Part shown: positions 34,477 through 46,060 of the stretch, one piece after another
How the letters are laid out: each line of letters starts with the position of its first letter
How positions within the stretch are numbered: the first letter of the stretch is position 1
Origin: Zopfochytrium polystomum
Lineage: Eukaryota > Chytridiomycota > Chytridiomycetes > Chytridiales > Chytridiaceae
Direction of reading: 5' to 3'
Assembly (NCBI GenBank): GCA_025765615.1
Contig: JAIVFJ010000041.1
Coordinates: forward strand, 248,001-312,000
Length of the DNA: 64,000 bases
The notes under the pieces: generated by a model
Told to the model about the DNA's origin: nothing
The model's database searches: none
What the model saw: only the letters and a program-made list of their open reading frames with translations
Made by a program: the position numbers and the translations under genes

Positions 34477-35255
34477 CACAAGGAACAGTTAGTGTTCAGA
34501 GGTGCCTGTTGAACCAATTCAGAAGTGTTTTCCATTTAACAGAGCCAGATACAACTTGTCTCACTCCAAGGAGTGTTGGAGTTTGTACACATTACCTACA
34601 CCTTTTAGACACCAAACAACCACAAGTATTAGCATGAAAGGAAGAGGGTCTGAACCCAGCAAACCAGGCCCAGCAAAGGCCAAAGGAACCGTCACCAGGA
34701 CAGGGAGGAACACCAAGAGACCACACCACCACATAAAACCTGACCAGCCAACTCATTCATATCACCTTGAGAGACCTGGATTTGAAGCAATGTATTGACA
34801 GGAACCAGCAAGGCACTACCACAGATTACCCTCCCAGTTTCCATCATCAAGTGGCTCCTACCCAGACCAACCTAAACAGCATGCAGGTGCACCAGGGCTT
34901 GAACCCAGCCCACTGCCATAAATGGCCAAGAGAACCAATTCTCCTCCACACACGTCACACACCAGGGGACTGCAGCATGTCTCGAAGGTTGGGTTGGGAA
35001 TTTGTTGGCCGTGACAACTTGGCACCTTTGACTCTAACCACTGAGCAACGGAGCCTTGTATCAGCAAGTATAATCAAGACAGAATCTTTCTGTCTGCGAC
35101 ATTGCCAATAATAAATAATAAGGGCACAGGGCAGACATACAGATCCAGTTGGAGGCTGTATGGAAACCCAATAAATAATAAGAGCAGGAATCCAAGCCTA
35201 GTCACGTTTTGCCAGCAAAACGCAGGTCGAGACAGGGTGGTAATCCTCATAATTA
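34477..35255. other. Older AT-richer repeat DNA flanking the retrotransposon
   Basis: This continues the 28.6-29.2-kb block interrupted by the LTR element. It holds a tRNA-like SINE-type segment (separate entry) and a duplicated AATAAATAATAA motif at about 35109 and 35170. No intact gene was seen. Confidence 0.55.
34890..35060 (-). repeat. tRNA-derived SINE-like segment
   Basis: On the minus strand, GGCTCCGTTGCTCAGTGGTT and the following AGAGTC (about 35053-35029) match the acceptor start, D-stem and A box of a tRNA. A degenerate B-box-like ACCTTCGAGAC lies at about 34983-34993. A better B-box-like GGGTTCAAGCCC lies further on at about 34895-34906. The spacing is wrong for a functional tRNA, so this is more likely a SINE head. 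Confidence 0.45.
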
Positions 35256-35667
35256 TCAGTTAAAAAGTAGGGGGATTGGTGTGACAGGCCTTTTCAGAAT
35301 ACTTGTCAGTTTTGCAAGAGTTGCTGCAGTTCCAGGCTCTGTGCCTTTTGCAATCGAAGCACATGTGTGCTTTGTCGGTCCGTTTGCAAGGAATTCCTCG
35401 CATTTCTTAAACTCGTCTGGATCATTATCTTTCACAAGATCCCAGTGGTCTTGGATAGCTTTTGGGTGTAAATCTTCCTCAAGCTGATTCCAATTGTGTT
35501 TGGAGGAATATCCTAACCACTTATTCAGATATACTTATTTCTCACCATCAAACGTTTGAGATTTAATATGCTCAGTTTGGTACTCATTATCCGTGGGGTC
35601 TGCTTCATCATCTTCAGGCTCAAAGTGTCGTCTGCCAAATTCAGAATGGATTCCAGGAGCCATCATA
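35256..35667 (-). pseudogene. Chromodomain-like gene remnant
   Basis: The minus strand reads as a continuous peptide apart from one in-frame TAA. An acidic stretch (FEPEDDEADPTDNEYQTEH) is followed, after the stop, by VYLNKWLGYSSKHNWNQLEE, whose KWLGYSSKHNxW pattern resembles the core of a chromodomain. The peptide ends at a stop at 35256-35258. It differs from the chromodomain of the adjacent retrotransposon. It is likely a decayed transposon or host fragment in the older repeat block. Confidence 0.4.
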
Positions 35668-36228
35668 GTCTTGGAAGAAGGCTGGTGGTGTACACACAGT
35701 CAGAGAGGAACGGACAGGCAAGAAATGCTGGCTCTGTGTTGGTGAGATCAGAGGCACTCGCCTGCCACTGAGGTGACGATGGCAGCGTCATCGTCTCTGC
35801 AAGGGTGTTGGTGGCCGCAATCTGCACAGCCCCTGACACCTGAGAGTTTGATCTACAAGTGCCTGCCTCAGTCCTATTGCTGTGAGAGTGTGATGTGAGT
35901 ATGAGTGCGATGTGATTAAGCCTGTTGGTTGAGTGATCATGCCGACACAGCCTGATTTTTTTCATCTCAAAGGGGCTTCCTTTCAAGTTTTGGGGACATT
36001 ACTAAATCAAGCTGAGCTTCCACAGGCAGACGCCCAGACAGACCGACAGACATTCACCCTGCCACCTACCCCCAGCCGTTGCCGCCGCAGAGCACCGGTG
36101 CTCTGCTGTCGCTGTCGACGCTCGGCGCTGCTGCCCTAGTGAACCATAAATCTATCATCGTTCTTCTTTTCCTTGGCACTTTTATTAGAAACGGGGTTTG
36201 CAAGCCGTGGCACGGTCGTCGCTCGTCG
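35668..36228. other. Intergenic
   Basis: This is a transition from AT-richer repeat DNA to GC-rich DNA before the acetyltransferase 3' end, with a GACAGACC-type repeat near 36030-36050. No gene was recognised. Confidence 0.5.
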
Positions 36229-37275
36229 TCACTCGTTGGCAAACTCAATCTCCACCGAGTCCCCTTCCTGGTCCCTTTTGAACCCTGCACCAGTGTACAG
36301 CGCGTTCGCGCCCGCGTCCGCATCGTCCGCAAACAGCATGACCACCGCCGCGCCGCCGTCCGCAAACGCCATCCTCGCGCAGCTCGCAACCACCGCCGCC
36401 GCGAACCCTTTCCTCCGCTCCTCGGGCGGCGTATACACGGGACCGATCCGCGAGATGCGCGCGACCCCCGCCGGCACCCTGTACACCGCCATGCCGACGC
36501 GCCGCCCCGCGTCGTCCTCCCACACCGCAACGCGGCGCTCCGCAATGCTCCGCGCGAACCCGGCGGCAAGAATGTCGTCGCGGATCGTGGGAAGGTGCAG
36601 CTCGTCTTGGAACGCGCGGACGCTGGTGACCAGCCAGGGCAGGTCGTCGGTTGTTGAGAGGTCGGCTGGGGGGCGCAGTCGCCCGCCGCCGCGGGGACGC
36701 GAGACGGTGGGAGGGTTGGTCATGACGTAGACGACCAGGCCTGCTGATTTGCGTGGGACGAGGGATGGCGCGGCGTGGTCGCCGCGGCTGGTCTGATCGG
36801 CTCGGTGCAGCTCGCACCAGCGGCTTGCAAACTCGGCGGCGGCGGCGGGGTGGCCGGCGGCCCCTGTAACGGGACCAAGGGTGGCTGGGGTTTGGTTGCG
36901 CAGAGCGTCAAACAGGCGATCGGCGACGGCGGCGGCTGCGCCGGGCGGCATGGGGCCCAGGTTCGGAGGGTGGCCTGTCCCGCTGTGGAAAGCCGCACCT
37001 AGAATGTGGCTGGCGGTGGACGAAGACGATGTTGAGGGCGGCTGGTTGACAGCGGATGCGCGGACGAGGATCCAGACGGTTGGGGGAATCCCTTCGGGGC
37101 TATTCTCTGCGGGCGACTTGCTCGCATCGCTTGTTCGGAGTGCGTAATCGAGGGCAGTATTGAAGACGTTGGTGGAGAGAGGGTGCGCGGCAAGGTACTG
37201 TGGCGATGCGGCCAGCGCGTCGTGCGCTGCGTGCGGCGACAGGATGAGCTCGACGTCGAAACTCGGGGCGGTCAT
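36229..37275 (-). CDS. GNAT-family N-acetyltransferase
   Basis: This is a single exon of 348 residues. The C-terminal third contains the acetyl-CoA binding motif region RIGPVYTPPEERRKGFAAAV, with a Q/RxxGxG/A-like RRKGFA loop. It is followed by VVMLFADDADAGANALYTGA, matching the motif B end of FR47-like GNAT enzymes (ANxLYxxxGF). The N-terminal part (residues about 1-150) looks like a second, degenerate GNAT-like lobe, as in other fungal proteins of this size. The substrate is unknown. It ends 5' of the unresolved 37.6-39.1-kb block, and no partner gene is implied. Confidence 0.8.
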   Translation of the reverse strand: MTAPSFDVELILSPHAAHDALAASPQYLAAHPLSTNVFNTALDYALRTSDASKSPAENSPEGIPPTVWILVRASAVNQPPSTSSSSTASHILGAAFHSGTGHPPNLGPMPPGAAAAVADRLFDALRNQTPATLGPVTGAAGHPAAAAEFASRWCELHRADQTSRGDHAAPSLVPRKSAGLVVYVMTNPPTVSRPRGGGRLRPPADLSTTDDLPWLVTSVRAFQDELHLPTIRDDILAAGFARSIAERRVAVWEDDAGRRVGMAVYRVPAGVARISRIGPVYTPPEERRKGFAAAVVASCARMAFADGGAAVVMLFADDADAGANALYTGAGFKRDQEGDSVEIEFANE

Positions 37276-37644
37276 GTTGGGTTTGGCAAGAAGAAATCCA
37301 GAGTGGGCAACTTCTATCTAACACATTCACATTTTATTCCCTTCCTATCAGGCGGTGCAATGATTCGCCGCCGATATTGTTAATACACAATACATTCATT
37401 CAACGTACATGCGACTCGGCGAGGTAACCACGAGATCGAAGGTTGGCTTGTCATTTCCCGTAAGACAACATGCGCCAGTTCATCGCCGATTCAGGTCAGA
37501 CACTCCCGAAAGCCCGTTGCCGCATATCCGCACCTAATCATCGTGTCGGCCCTCCCTGCCTCCTATCCATTCCCCTTTGCAATCCCCGATCGCCCGTAAT
37601 TCGAACCAAGCACAGACTATGGAATAGACGATGCCTCGTCCATC
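37276..37644. other. Intergenic
   Basis: This spacer lies between the acetyltransferase start (minus) and a plus-strand coding fragment. No feature was recognised. Confidence 0.5.
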
Positions 37645-38104
37645 ATGACGGTCGCATCCTCCCTGGACGTCGATCTTCTCGCCCTCACCGTCGTGGACGG
37701 AAACGTGCGGTACGCGCAGGGCATCGTCGCTGCAAAGCAAGTAACTATGATGCGGCCGTCATGCCATCCCTGTCGCCGTTCGCCTCGTCGTTTGTCGCTG
37801 TTGCTGAGATCGCTGAATTACTATTTTTTCGCAAATGCAAAGGCAGGCGGCTGCTGGCCATATCGAACAAGACGCATGTCGCAGGGTACCCTGGCGCTAC
37901 CTGTTTGTCTTTGTCAGCGTCCAAACCTCGCTGCTGTCCGGCGGCGGCTCGACGCTACTACCAACTTCTGTGTCGCAGCTGACGGGTGGCATGCTGCTGA
38001 CAGAGTTCTTTTTCGAGGGCGAGGTCGTCGCGCGCGAGTCGCGCACGGTTAACTTCTGCCTGGTGTTTGACTACGGCCACGAGGAGTGGGTCGCAAGGTC
38101 AGGT
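37645..38104 (+). CDS. Hypothetical protein fragment, two exons visible
   Basis: Exon 37645-37740 starts at an ATG (MTVASSLDVDLLALTVVDGN). It joins in phase 0, through GTAACT to a GCAG acceptor at 37846, with an exon at 37847 to about 38104 (RVPWRYLFVFVSVQTSL, VNFCLVFDYGHEEWV). Codon use is GC-biased like host genes. Beyond 38104 I cannot find a convincing continuation. A later plus-strand peptide (RQAVQVVVTQRGFLLMDA at about 38376-38430) may belong to it. The family was not recognised. Confidence 0.35.
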
Positions 38105-38534
38105 ATCCCATTGCGGTTTCATCTCCCCGCCCCCCACCACCTTTTCACTAGACGGGAAGTAGGCGACGGTGATAGTCGGCGACGCCAGTGCGCTGCGCAT
38201 CACGCCACAGCGCCCGTGTCCTCGCAACAACAGCGGTGTCGCAGACGATCATAATGCGGCCGCCTGGGTGAGTGCGGCCGACGCTATCTGTTGCCAACAT
38301 GTGCGCAGCACGCGATGGTGGTGCGGTTGCTAGAGAGGCGGGCAGGGAGACCGCGTTCTCCATGGAGGGCGGCGCGGGGAAGCGGCAGGCGGTGCAGGTG
38401 GTGGTCACGCAGAGGGGGTTCCTGCTCATGGACGCTGCAGCGGCGGCGACGGCAGCTGACAGACTGACACACAGACAGCCTACTTTGCCAACTTGCCCAT
38501 TCCCACACTCGAAGCTAACCAAGCAACCCTTCCC

Positions 38535-39065
38535 CTTCCCTATTACTCGGTCGCGTCGTCGACGATCCACTCGACGCTGCAGAATGCCGTGTCCCTGCCT
38601 TACGCAAAGTCGAAGCGCTTCCCCGTGCGGTCCGTGATGCCGGCGAACGCCGTCGACGGGTCGACCGCAGCAGCCGCCGTTGCGTTCCGTACCGGCGGAC
38701 GATCTCGGCGGCCGCGGCGACGACCAGGGCGTTTGGGTTGCCGACGGCCGTGTACTGGTTGGCCCAGCTCTCGGAGATGTTTGGGTTGTGGCGCCGAACA
38801 TGAGGCCGGAGGTTGCGTGGAGGACGGCCAGAACGCCGTTCAGGGTCATTGGGATGCGAGGTACTGGTCGAGGGAACGAACAGAGAGCAGCGGCTGGAAG
38901 GACGCGGTGCACGGTTCGCCGGCGCGCTGCTGGAACGGGACAAGACCCGACCAAAAGTTTTTCGGGTATCTCGAACACGAGTACGTGGGGCTTGGGTCCG
39001 TCCGCCGGGCCGATGGCCCAGTACCCTCTGGGGTCGGTAAAAGTGGACAAAGACGGGGATCTGGA
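38535..39065 (-). pseudogene. Decayed or frame-broken coding region, family not recognised
   Basis: The minus-strand peptides change frame about every 100 bases: NFWSGLVPFQQRAGEPC, then MTLNGVLAVLHATSGLMFGA, then ISESWANQYTAVGNPNALVV, then FAGITDRTGKRFDFA, then EWIVDDATE before a stop near 38541. Read together they look like one GC-rich-codon protein with several indels. Part of the opposite strand is also open, so strand assignment is not certain. Confidence 0.35.
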
Positions 39066-40776
39066 TGGGAGCGAGGGTGAGTTTTCCTGTGTTAGTGAGC
39101 AGCCCCCTGTGTTCATTTTTGATACCTCGCTTCTTTGCTCCCACCCCTTCGTTGATCCCATCGTAACGCCGAGGGTTCACAGCAAAGAAACAGGTCATTC
39201 CCTTATTTGTTGTGAAATCCTGATATCGGTTGAACCTGTTTGATTCCGGCGAACACGCTCTGTTAGGTTCCAGAATTAGGGGGGGGGGTAAGGCAAAACA
39301 AAGATCCGAGTCTCAAACGGGCTCTGGAGCGGCTGATGGACGCAGTTCCCAAATGCTGTTATTCAGCGACTCGTCTTGCATGTCAATTCTCGGTGGCGAG
39401 GACGCGACCCACAAATGCTTGAGAGCCGTTTGCGTTGGGGCGGAAAGACATTTCCGACATTGCCAAGAAGGAGAATTGCGCGCTCCGCTGACATAGACGG
39501 GTCAATCTGCTCGGATAGAACACCGTGGGCGGAAAGGGAATAACCGGGACTGAGTCAGTCTGAGGGAAAAGACAAGCTTCAGTCCAGGATTTACACTTTC
39601 TGTTGGTCAAGCCATTTGTAGGGCGGTGAACAAATCTGTTGTCGGGGTGGTTGGGGAGAGAAAGTTCTTTTTATCTGACTGCCTTTTCTCGCGTTTTTGC
39701 AATTCACTTCAACGAGGTGCGCCTACTTATCATCATATCAAGATCAAACGCCTCGGTCACGGTCAAGTTTATATCGTTTGCAACATGGTGCGCACGGTGG
39801 TGCTTGCCAACTCCATGAATGACTTTGGTGCAAAACGAATTTTCACTCGTGAGCGATGGTGCAGTAATTAATTGGAAACCAGTAAGCTCACATTTTGGAT
39901 GTCCTCCGCGATCGAAAGTGCCGTGTTCTTGCGACACTTGAAATTAAGAAATTACGCGCGAAGCAAACAGCAAGTCGCGTGACCTTTCGCTGACGGCTAC
40001 ACACAAACAAAAGAAACAGCTTGCTAAAAAAAAAAGAACGGCTGGCTATTGGACCACTTTGTTGTCATTTGGCCAAACGGTGTGCACTAGGAACAAGTGA
40101 ACAAACACGGAAAGTTTCGCGTTCTTTTTTTTATTGGTTCAAACCCCGATTATTTCTTTTCTTCGAAGAAGCCTTGATTTTTCTATGCTTTGAAGGGCGG
40201 TGCAATGTGGGCAGTTAGATCGAATTTGGTTCGAGTTTAGGGATCGAGACGAAAAAATTAAAGGCAAGGTCTCCTTTTTGCATGCAAATCTGGAAGCTCA
40301 CATCATGTTTCACCCCGCACTACACGCTTCTTCAACCTCCTCCGCTTCTTCCATTTCATTGCCAGATTCCTTGGCTCTCATCTACTTGGGTCAACCCTTT
40401 ACCCGGCTTCCTCTGCGCCGCGTCTGGCTCAACAGCTGCCAAAAGCGTTTTTGCCCCAAAGCGGCGGCAGGCGCCATCAGGAGGTATGCACAACGTCCCA
40501 ATGTCGCGAGCCGACACGAGAAAAAAAAAAAAAAAAAAAAAAACTGAAAACAAAAAAAGGGGGGCGGTTGAGATGGGGACGCTTAGGGCGCGCCATTCTT
40601 AGCTCTATAGATCGTTCATTCCACTTAGCAGCTCGAGGGTAAACACAGACCATAGAAACAAGGAAAACTAAACAGAGGGGGCAAAAATAAAAAATCAAAC
40701 GCAGAGTGGAAATGTCTCAGCCAGAAAGCAAAAGGTCGCAAAACAGTATTCGCACTCCACCAATCCCTGTGGTGTT
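39066..40776. other. Intergenic
   Basis: This long spacer has lower GC than the flanking genes, a poly-G of nine bases at about 39280 and a poly-A of 23 at about 40520-40543. I recognise no gene. Confidence 0.55.
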
Positions 40777-40794
40777 CTACTGCCAACCCACCAC

Positions 40795-40825
<31 letters not shown>

Positions 40826-43180
40826 GCCAGCACCACAGCAGCACCGCGCGGCGCCGAGCGCTCCGCGGCCGACTTGCCCGCCGCAGAGGTGGTGGTAGCG
40901 GTCACCGAACCCGCCGAAGAGTTGAACAGCGGGCCAGCGGGCCCCGACGCGGGGAGGACGTAGCTCGCAGTCATGTCGAACAGCAGGTGTCGCAGGACCT
41001 CGAGGGCTGCGGCGGGCTGGTCGAGCGGGACGAGGTGTCCAGCGTTTGCGACGCGGATGTAGGCCAGCTGCGGGCTGGCGGTGTGGAGGGCGCCTGCGGG
41101 GGTTGGGAACGCGGGGGGCCAGTTTGCGGTCGCGTCGGATAGCGGCGGGGTGAAGGTGGGTTGGGTTGTCCAGCTGTGGTGGCGGGCGGCGCCGTCCGCG
41201 AAAAGAAGAGAGAGGGAGAAAGCTGTGAGGCTGGAGACTTGCCGGATGAAACAAAAAAAAATGATGCAGGCGGTGCGTGACTTACGACATGTTTCCAATG
41301 GCGCGTTCTACGCCGACGTAGTGCAGGATAAAGTCACGCGCGCCCTCGTAGAGCAGTACGGCGATGCCGGCGTCCACCAGCTTCGGGATGACCACGCGGG
41401 TTTGCGGCACCCCTTCTTCCTGCAGGTAGTACGCAACGTCGTCGGAGCACTCCTGCCATCCGTTTTTTTGAAGCGACGTGGACAGAGGCACGACGTGCAG
41501 CGCGGATTCCGTGGCGCTTTTCTGGAGGCGGTGTAACAGATGAAGGGTGGTGAGGGAGGGGTGAGTTAAGTCAGCGTCTAGTTTTGTTGGCGCAACAAGC
41601 ATCCCTCCCCACCAACGTTCGCTCAATTGCAATCAGCTTACACTCAGATACGAAAGAAGACCATTGTCTTTTGCGTCCGTGAAGTTGCACGGCTGGTCAA
41701 TATTGTAAATGCTGGTACACGCAACGTTGCTGTGCTTCGCCTTCCAGTCGCTGGCAAACTGGTACAAGTCGCAGGCGTAGTCGATGTTGGTGTAATTTCC
41801 AAACACCGCCCATCGGCACTGCTGCGCAATGCTTCCCGCCTGCGCAAGCGCCTGGGTGTCGGTCCCGAAGAAGCCGACCTCGTTGAGGAAATCAAAGTCG
41901 TTGATGGAGGCTGGAGGGTGGTGGAGCAAAGTGTTTCGGTATCAGCGAGAAAGCGAGGTGGGGGGGATATACAAAGAAACCATTCACTAACATCGAATAC
42001 TGTACTGGTTGTTGGAGTCGTACAGCCCGTTGCCGATTCCGACCCCCTTTATGTTGATCGACGTCCCGTCGGACAGGTGCTTAAACTGCAAAAGACCGTA
42101 GGCAATGTACGGAATGTACATTCCCGCGTACGACTCGCCGGTAATATAGAGGCCAAACGATTTCGTCGCGGGGAAGATTTTGTAAAAGTTGTCGAGGAAC
42201 GAGTAAAAGGTGTTTGCGATCTGCCAAGGGGGGGCCAGTCGTTCGTTAACAAGAGTGGCAAGATTTTAGTCGAAAGAACGATTCGGGCCTATACCTCAAA
42301 CTCTGTGGAGGGATACGCATCCCCATTTGCAACAGAGTACCCGACACCAACGGGTTGCTCGACGTACAGCATGTTTGCAACGGTGCTCCACGCATATGGA
42401 TTCTGCTTGAGGGTCCCGTCGTCCTGCATCAAAACTGGGCCATTTTCTTCAAACATTCCGATCAGCGACGAGCAGCCGGGTCCACCGTTGAGCCATATGA
42501 CCAAGTTCTGTGAGGTCGTGTTGGACGACGGGAAGTACCAGAAGAACAAGCTGCCGGTTTGGTACGTGCCGTTTGACTGGGATAGTTATTTTTTTCAATT
42601 GTTGGCGATGATTGGATCAACGATCAGGAACGAAGGTGTAGGGTTTCGGATCAAGCATGTGTCTACTCACGACTGGGACATAACCGGCGTAGCTCGTGTT
42701 CTGATTCGATCCAGTGAAGAGCGGGACCTGCGGCACCGCGTACGATGCGGGATCTTCGATTCGCAAAGAGGGTCAGACACAACAGTGTGGCTGGGGTTCT
42801 CTCGGCCGATCGCCAGCAGACAACTCACCCGTCGAGAAGGTTGCGGCCGCCTGGGCAAAGCTCTTTGCGGACAGGATCGAGTCGGTCAGCAAGGCCGCGA
42901 GATCGTCGCCGCTGGCGTCGCTGGCAAAGCGGCTGGACGACGAGGAAGCGGCGGGGCCCGCGGTGGCCGCGCGGAGGGCGGTGCGCAGGGAGGCAGGTGG
43001 CTGGGACAGGGCGACTGCGAGCGGGGCTGCGCACGTAAGGAGGAAGAAGACGCCGCAGAAGAAGAGCAGGCTGCGGCGGCGGGTCCGGTTGGAATACTCG
43101 GGGCGGGAGCGGGAGCCGGAGCTGGAACTGGTGCCGGGGCCGACCCCGGCAGCGGCGGCGGCGACTGCGTCGACAGTCAT
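40777..43180 (-). CDS. Serine carboxypeptidase, S10 family
   Basis: The model is complement(join(40777..41173, 41286..41521, 41642..41910, 41992..42220, 42295..42576, 42671..42753, 42829..43180)), 615 residues, with phases consistent. A hydrophobic stretch after an Arg cluster (residues about 38-60) gives a signal peptide or signal anchor. Catalytic motifs are [17 protein letters not shown] (Ser269), ARDFILHY (Asp468) and [11 protein letters not shown] (His530). The enzyme removes C-terminal residues from peptides at acid pH in the vacuole, secretory pathway or outside. The Cys common after the catalytic Asp (DFICN) is replaced by Leu. The C-terminus is Ala-rich and hydrophobic with no basic tail, so GPI or membrane attachment is possible. 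Confidence 0.92.
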
Positions 43181-43407
43181 GCGATGATCAGGTGGTCGAT
43201 CGATCGGGTCACGTTTGTCTTCGATGCTGCTGCTTCTCTTTCTTTTCTTGGTCTCCGACCTTTCGTCCTCGCCAGTTCCGAGTCCCAATAAACTGAGTAC
43301 AGTATAATACAACCATGGCCACACTCCCCCACTCGGACCACACAGAGCCTCTGTGGGTGAGTTACCTTCTGCATGTTATTCTACCCACACTCGCTCACAC
43401 ACACGCA

Positions 43408-43448
<41 letters not shown>

Positions 43449-44022
43449 ACACACACAACGGGTGCGCGTCAACTAATTTCCTCTCTCCCTCCTGTTTCTG
43501 CTGGCTCTCGTCGCGAGCGTCGTTTAACTTCACAAACCACCAGAGTCAAACCGTCCCCGGAACTGCGAAAAAAGAGCGTTCCGTTCCGCCTCCGAGATAC
43601 CTGGACTTGGCGCCTGGAGGCGAGCAATGGCCGGCCCGTTGGAAAGTCGGGTTTTCAGTCGCTAGGGTGGCACCGTTCCATGATTTCGCAATCATCGAAC
43701 GAACTATTGCAAACATCGATGTTTCCGACAATATCCCGTCGATCCACGAGAATTGTGTGCCCAACCTGAAAAAAAAAAAACGAAAAAAAACCGACAGGCC
43801 AGGGAGACATCCGTTGCGAACAGAGGTGAGATATGACGACGCTCAGACAGCGGGATAAGAAAATCCAAGAGAAAGAAAGGGGATAGACCAGTGACTTCAA
43901 AAAGGCAACAGAAAGAGAACAAAAACGTACCAAAAGCAGTTTGGAACATTGGAGTCAAGACGAAAATTTACAGGCCATGCCACAACGACGAAAAAAGTGT
44001 TGAGGGGACTACGACGCCAAAA
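43181..44022. other. Intergenic with CA microsatellite
   Basis: This is the promoter side of the carboxypeptidase, with CA repeats at about 43395-43457, then unremarkable sequence to the 3' end of the two-TM gene. Confidence 0.65.
43395..43457. repeat. CA dinucleotide microsatellite
   Basis: This is a nearly perfect CA tract, interrupted by one G substitution. It lies about 215 bases upstream of the carboxypeptidase start codon. Confidence 0.9.
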
Positions 44023-45796
44023 TCAGTCATCGTCCACCCTCACAAGCAAGCTCTGCTGCTCCTCCGGGACGGTCCGAGCCGCGCGACCGCCGCCGCCAGC
44101 GGACGTGGTCGTCGCGAGGGCCGCCGCGCCGCTCCCGCCGTTCCCACCGCCGCTGCGCCTCTCAGCGCGCCTTCGCCGCTTCCTGCGCTCGCGCATCCAG
44201 GACCCGACCGTCCAGTCGCCAAAAGCGGCGAGAACGGCGACGGCGGTGGAAATGAGCAGCAGGAGGCTGAGGAGGACGTAGACGACGACGAAAGGCGCGA
44301 CGCGGAGCTCGAGTTTGAGGTTGACCTGCTCGTACGCGCTGCCGAGTGGGTCGGCCAGGAAGGTGTATCGGGAGAAAGACGGGATGCGAGTCGATGCGAT
44401 CTCGCATTCCCCGCGACGAGTGGGCGCGCCGGGCATTGGGAACGGCTGGTGGGATGCGACGCAGTCCCTTAGTGTGGCGTTTTTGGCGTAGTCTCGCATC
44501 ACACCGCTGGATTTGGGTAGGGGCGGGAAGTGATGGTTGGCGAGCGGCAATGAATTCACCCAAATGTGAATTTGTCCAAAATACCTCATCGTGAGAGTCA
44601 AGTTTTTCGACGATGGCATCGACCAGCCTGATTGGATCACAATCGTCGATGATTCCGTGTTCGCTGGCGTAAATTCGACTGATTTTTGATTGTTTTCAGC
44701 CAATTCAGTCAAGTTGAACCGAATGCTGCCTTCGCCACCGTAGTACTCGAAGATAACTGCGGTCGATGCGTCCAGCGGAACGTCGAAATTGACGGCGATC
44801 TGCAGGTGCGTCACATCCAAATTCGAACGTTAAAAAAAAAAATAACGAAAAAAGGCCAACATTGCCAAGCTTAAGCTCGCGACAAGGTACGAACCGTTTT
44901 GTCCTTGACAGTAAACAGTTCATAATTGATGTAACCAAACGTTCCCATCGGTTCAGAGAACGACAAAGAGCGCTGTTCGGCAACCAAGGGCGGGACGCTG
45001 TTCACCCAGTGCGTCGTCATGGTCGCGAACCAGACGCTGACGGACTTGACCCAAAACTTTGTCGGCCCCTCGACGATGCATCCGTGTCCCGCGGGGCAGT
45101 GATGCCAGGTCATCAGATTGCGGAGCGCGTGTTCGTGGAAGTCACGCTTGAAGAGAACAAGACCGGTGATGCTGAGCGCAATGCCGATGAGGCCAGCTGC
45201 AGGGACGGACGATGTGGTCAGTTTTTTTTTCCCCCCCGAGAATGAGGAACGAATTAGCCCCGCCCCGCCCCCACCCCCACCCCCACCCAGCAGCGTCGAA
45301 AGCAAACAGTGCGCAAACACTCACCGACGATCCAAGCCGCCTTTTCCGTCGCCCAACCCTTCTTGAGGCCTGCCCTCCGATCCTCGGCCTCTCGCTCCCA
45401 GTCGACGGGCACGAGGTCCGAGAACGTGATGGGGATGGAAAAGTAGCGGGTGACGAAGAGGTGGGCTCTGAAGCGGGTCGGGCTGTCGAGCGGGGCGGCC
45501 GGGGTGGTGACGGTCGGGGCGGAGAGGATCCAGCGCTGCTGCCAGCCAAAGAGGCCAAGGTGGAAGGCGACGGCGGAGGGGGCGTCGTGGAACCACGAGG
45601 ACGCGGACGTGCCTGTGGTCGGCGTGGGGCTGGGCGAGCGCGCCCCACCGCGGGGGTGCCTGTCCAAGAGCCGCCCGCCGTCATCGACTTCGTCGTGGCG
45701 GTCCGTGCGACGGCCGCGAGGGGGTCCGCCGTCGAAGACGACGCCGTCATCGACGGGGCCATCGTCCACGGGGAAGTTTGGCTGGTTGTGGCTCAT
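44023..45796 (-). CDS. Hypothetical membrane protein with two transmembrane segments
   Basis: The model is complement(join(44023..44799, 44895..45196, 45325..45796)), 516 residues. A soluble N-terminus of about 155 residues (with FSIPITFSDLVPVDWE) is followed by TM1 (GLIGIALSITGLVLFK, about 159-174). A luminal/extracellular region of about 250 residues has NLT- and NAT-type glycosylation sites and Cys pairs. TM2 (LRVAPFVVVYVLLSLLLLIS, about 424-451) leads to a short basic, Gly/Arg-rich tail. The hairpin topology puts both ends in the cytosol. I do not recognise the family, and no neighbour suggests a function. Confidence 0.75.
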
Positions 45797-46060
45797 TATT
45801 GTCGTTTCTTTATTTTAAGAAAAGGATTTTTTTTTTTTTTTTTTTTCTCTTTCGCTCTTCTCCTCTGTCGTTTTTGGGTTTGACGGGTTCGGTTTGTTGG
45901 ACCGAAAAAAATCGAGACAAGAAATTTTCGAGGGTTGGAAGAAATAAATATCGAAACTCGATCCGCCACAGTGAAACTCAAACCGGCAGGTCCTGGTGGT
46001 CCGAGTTAAATATTCTGTTAATGCGCTTCCGGATATTCTTATCTCCTTTCGTAACAGCGC

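Noticed and set aside
38540..38590. A 27-base intron rescuing the minus-strand frame at 38.55 kb
   Set aside because: It has GTAAGG and CTGCAG ends but is far shorter than every other intron here. A decayed or misread frame is simpler.
41627..43291. Plus-strand open frame of about 550 codons
   Set aside because: It is antisense to the serine carboxypeptidase exons and introns and has no recognisable domain.
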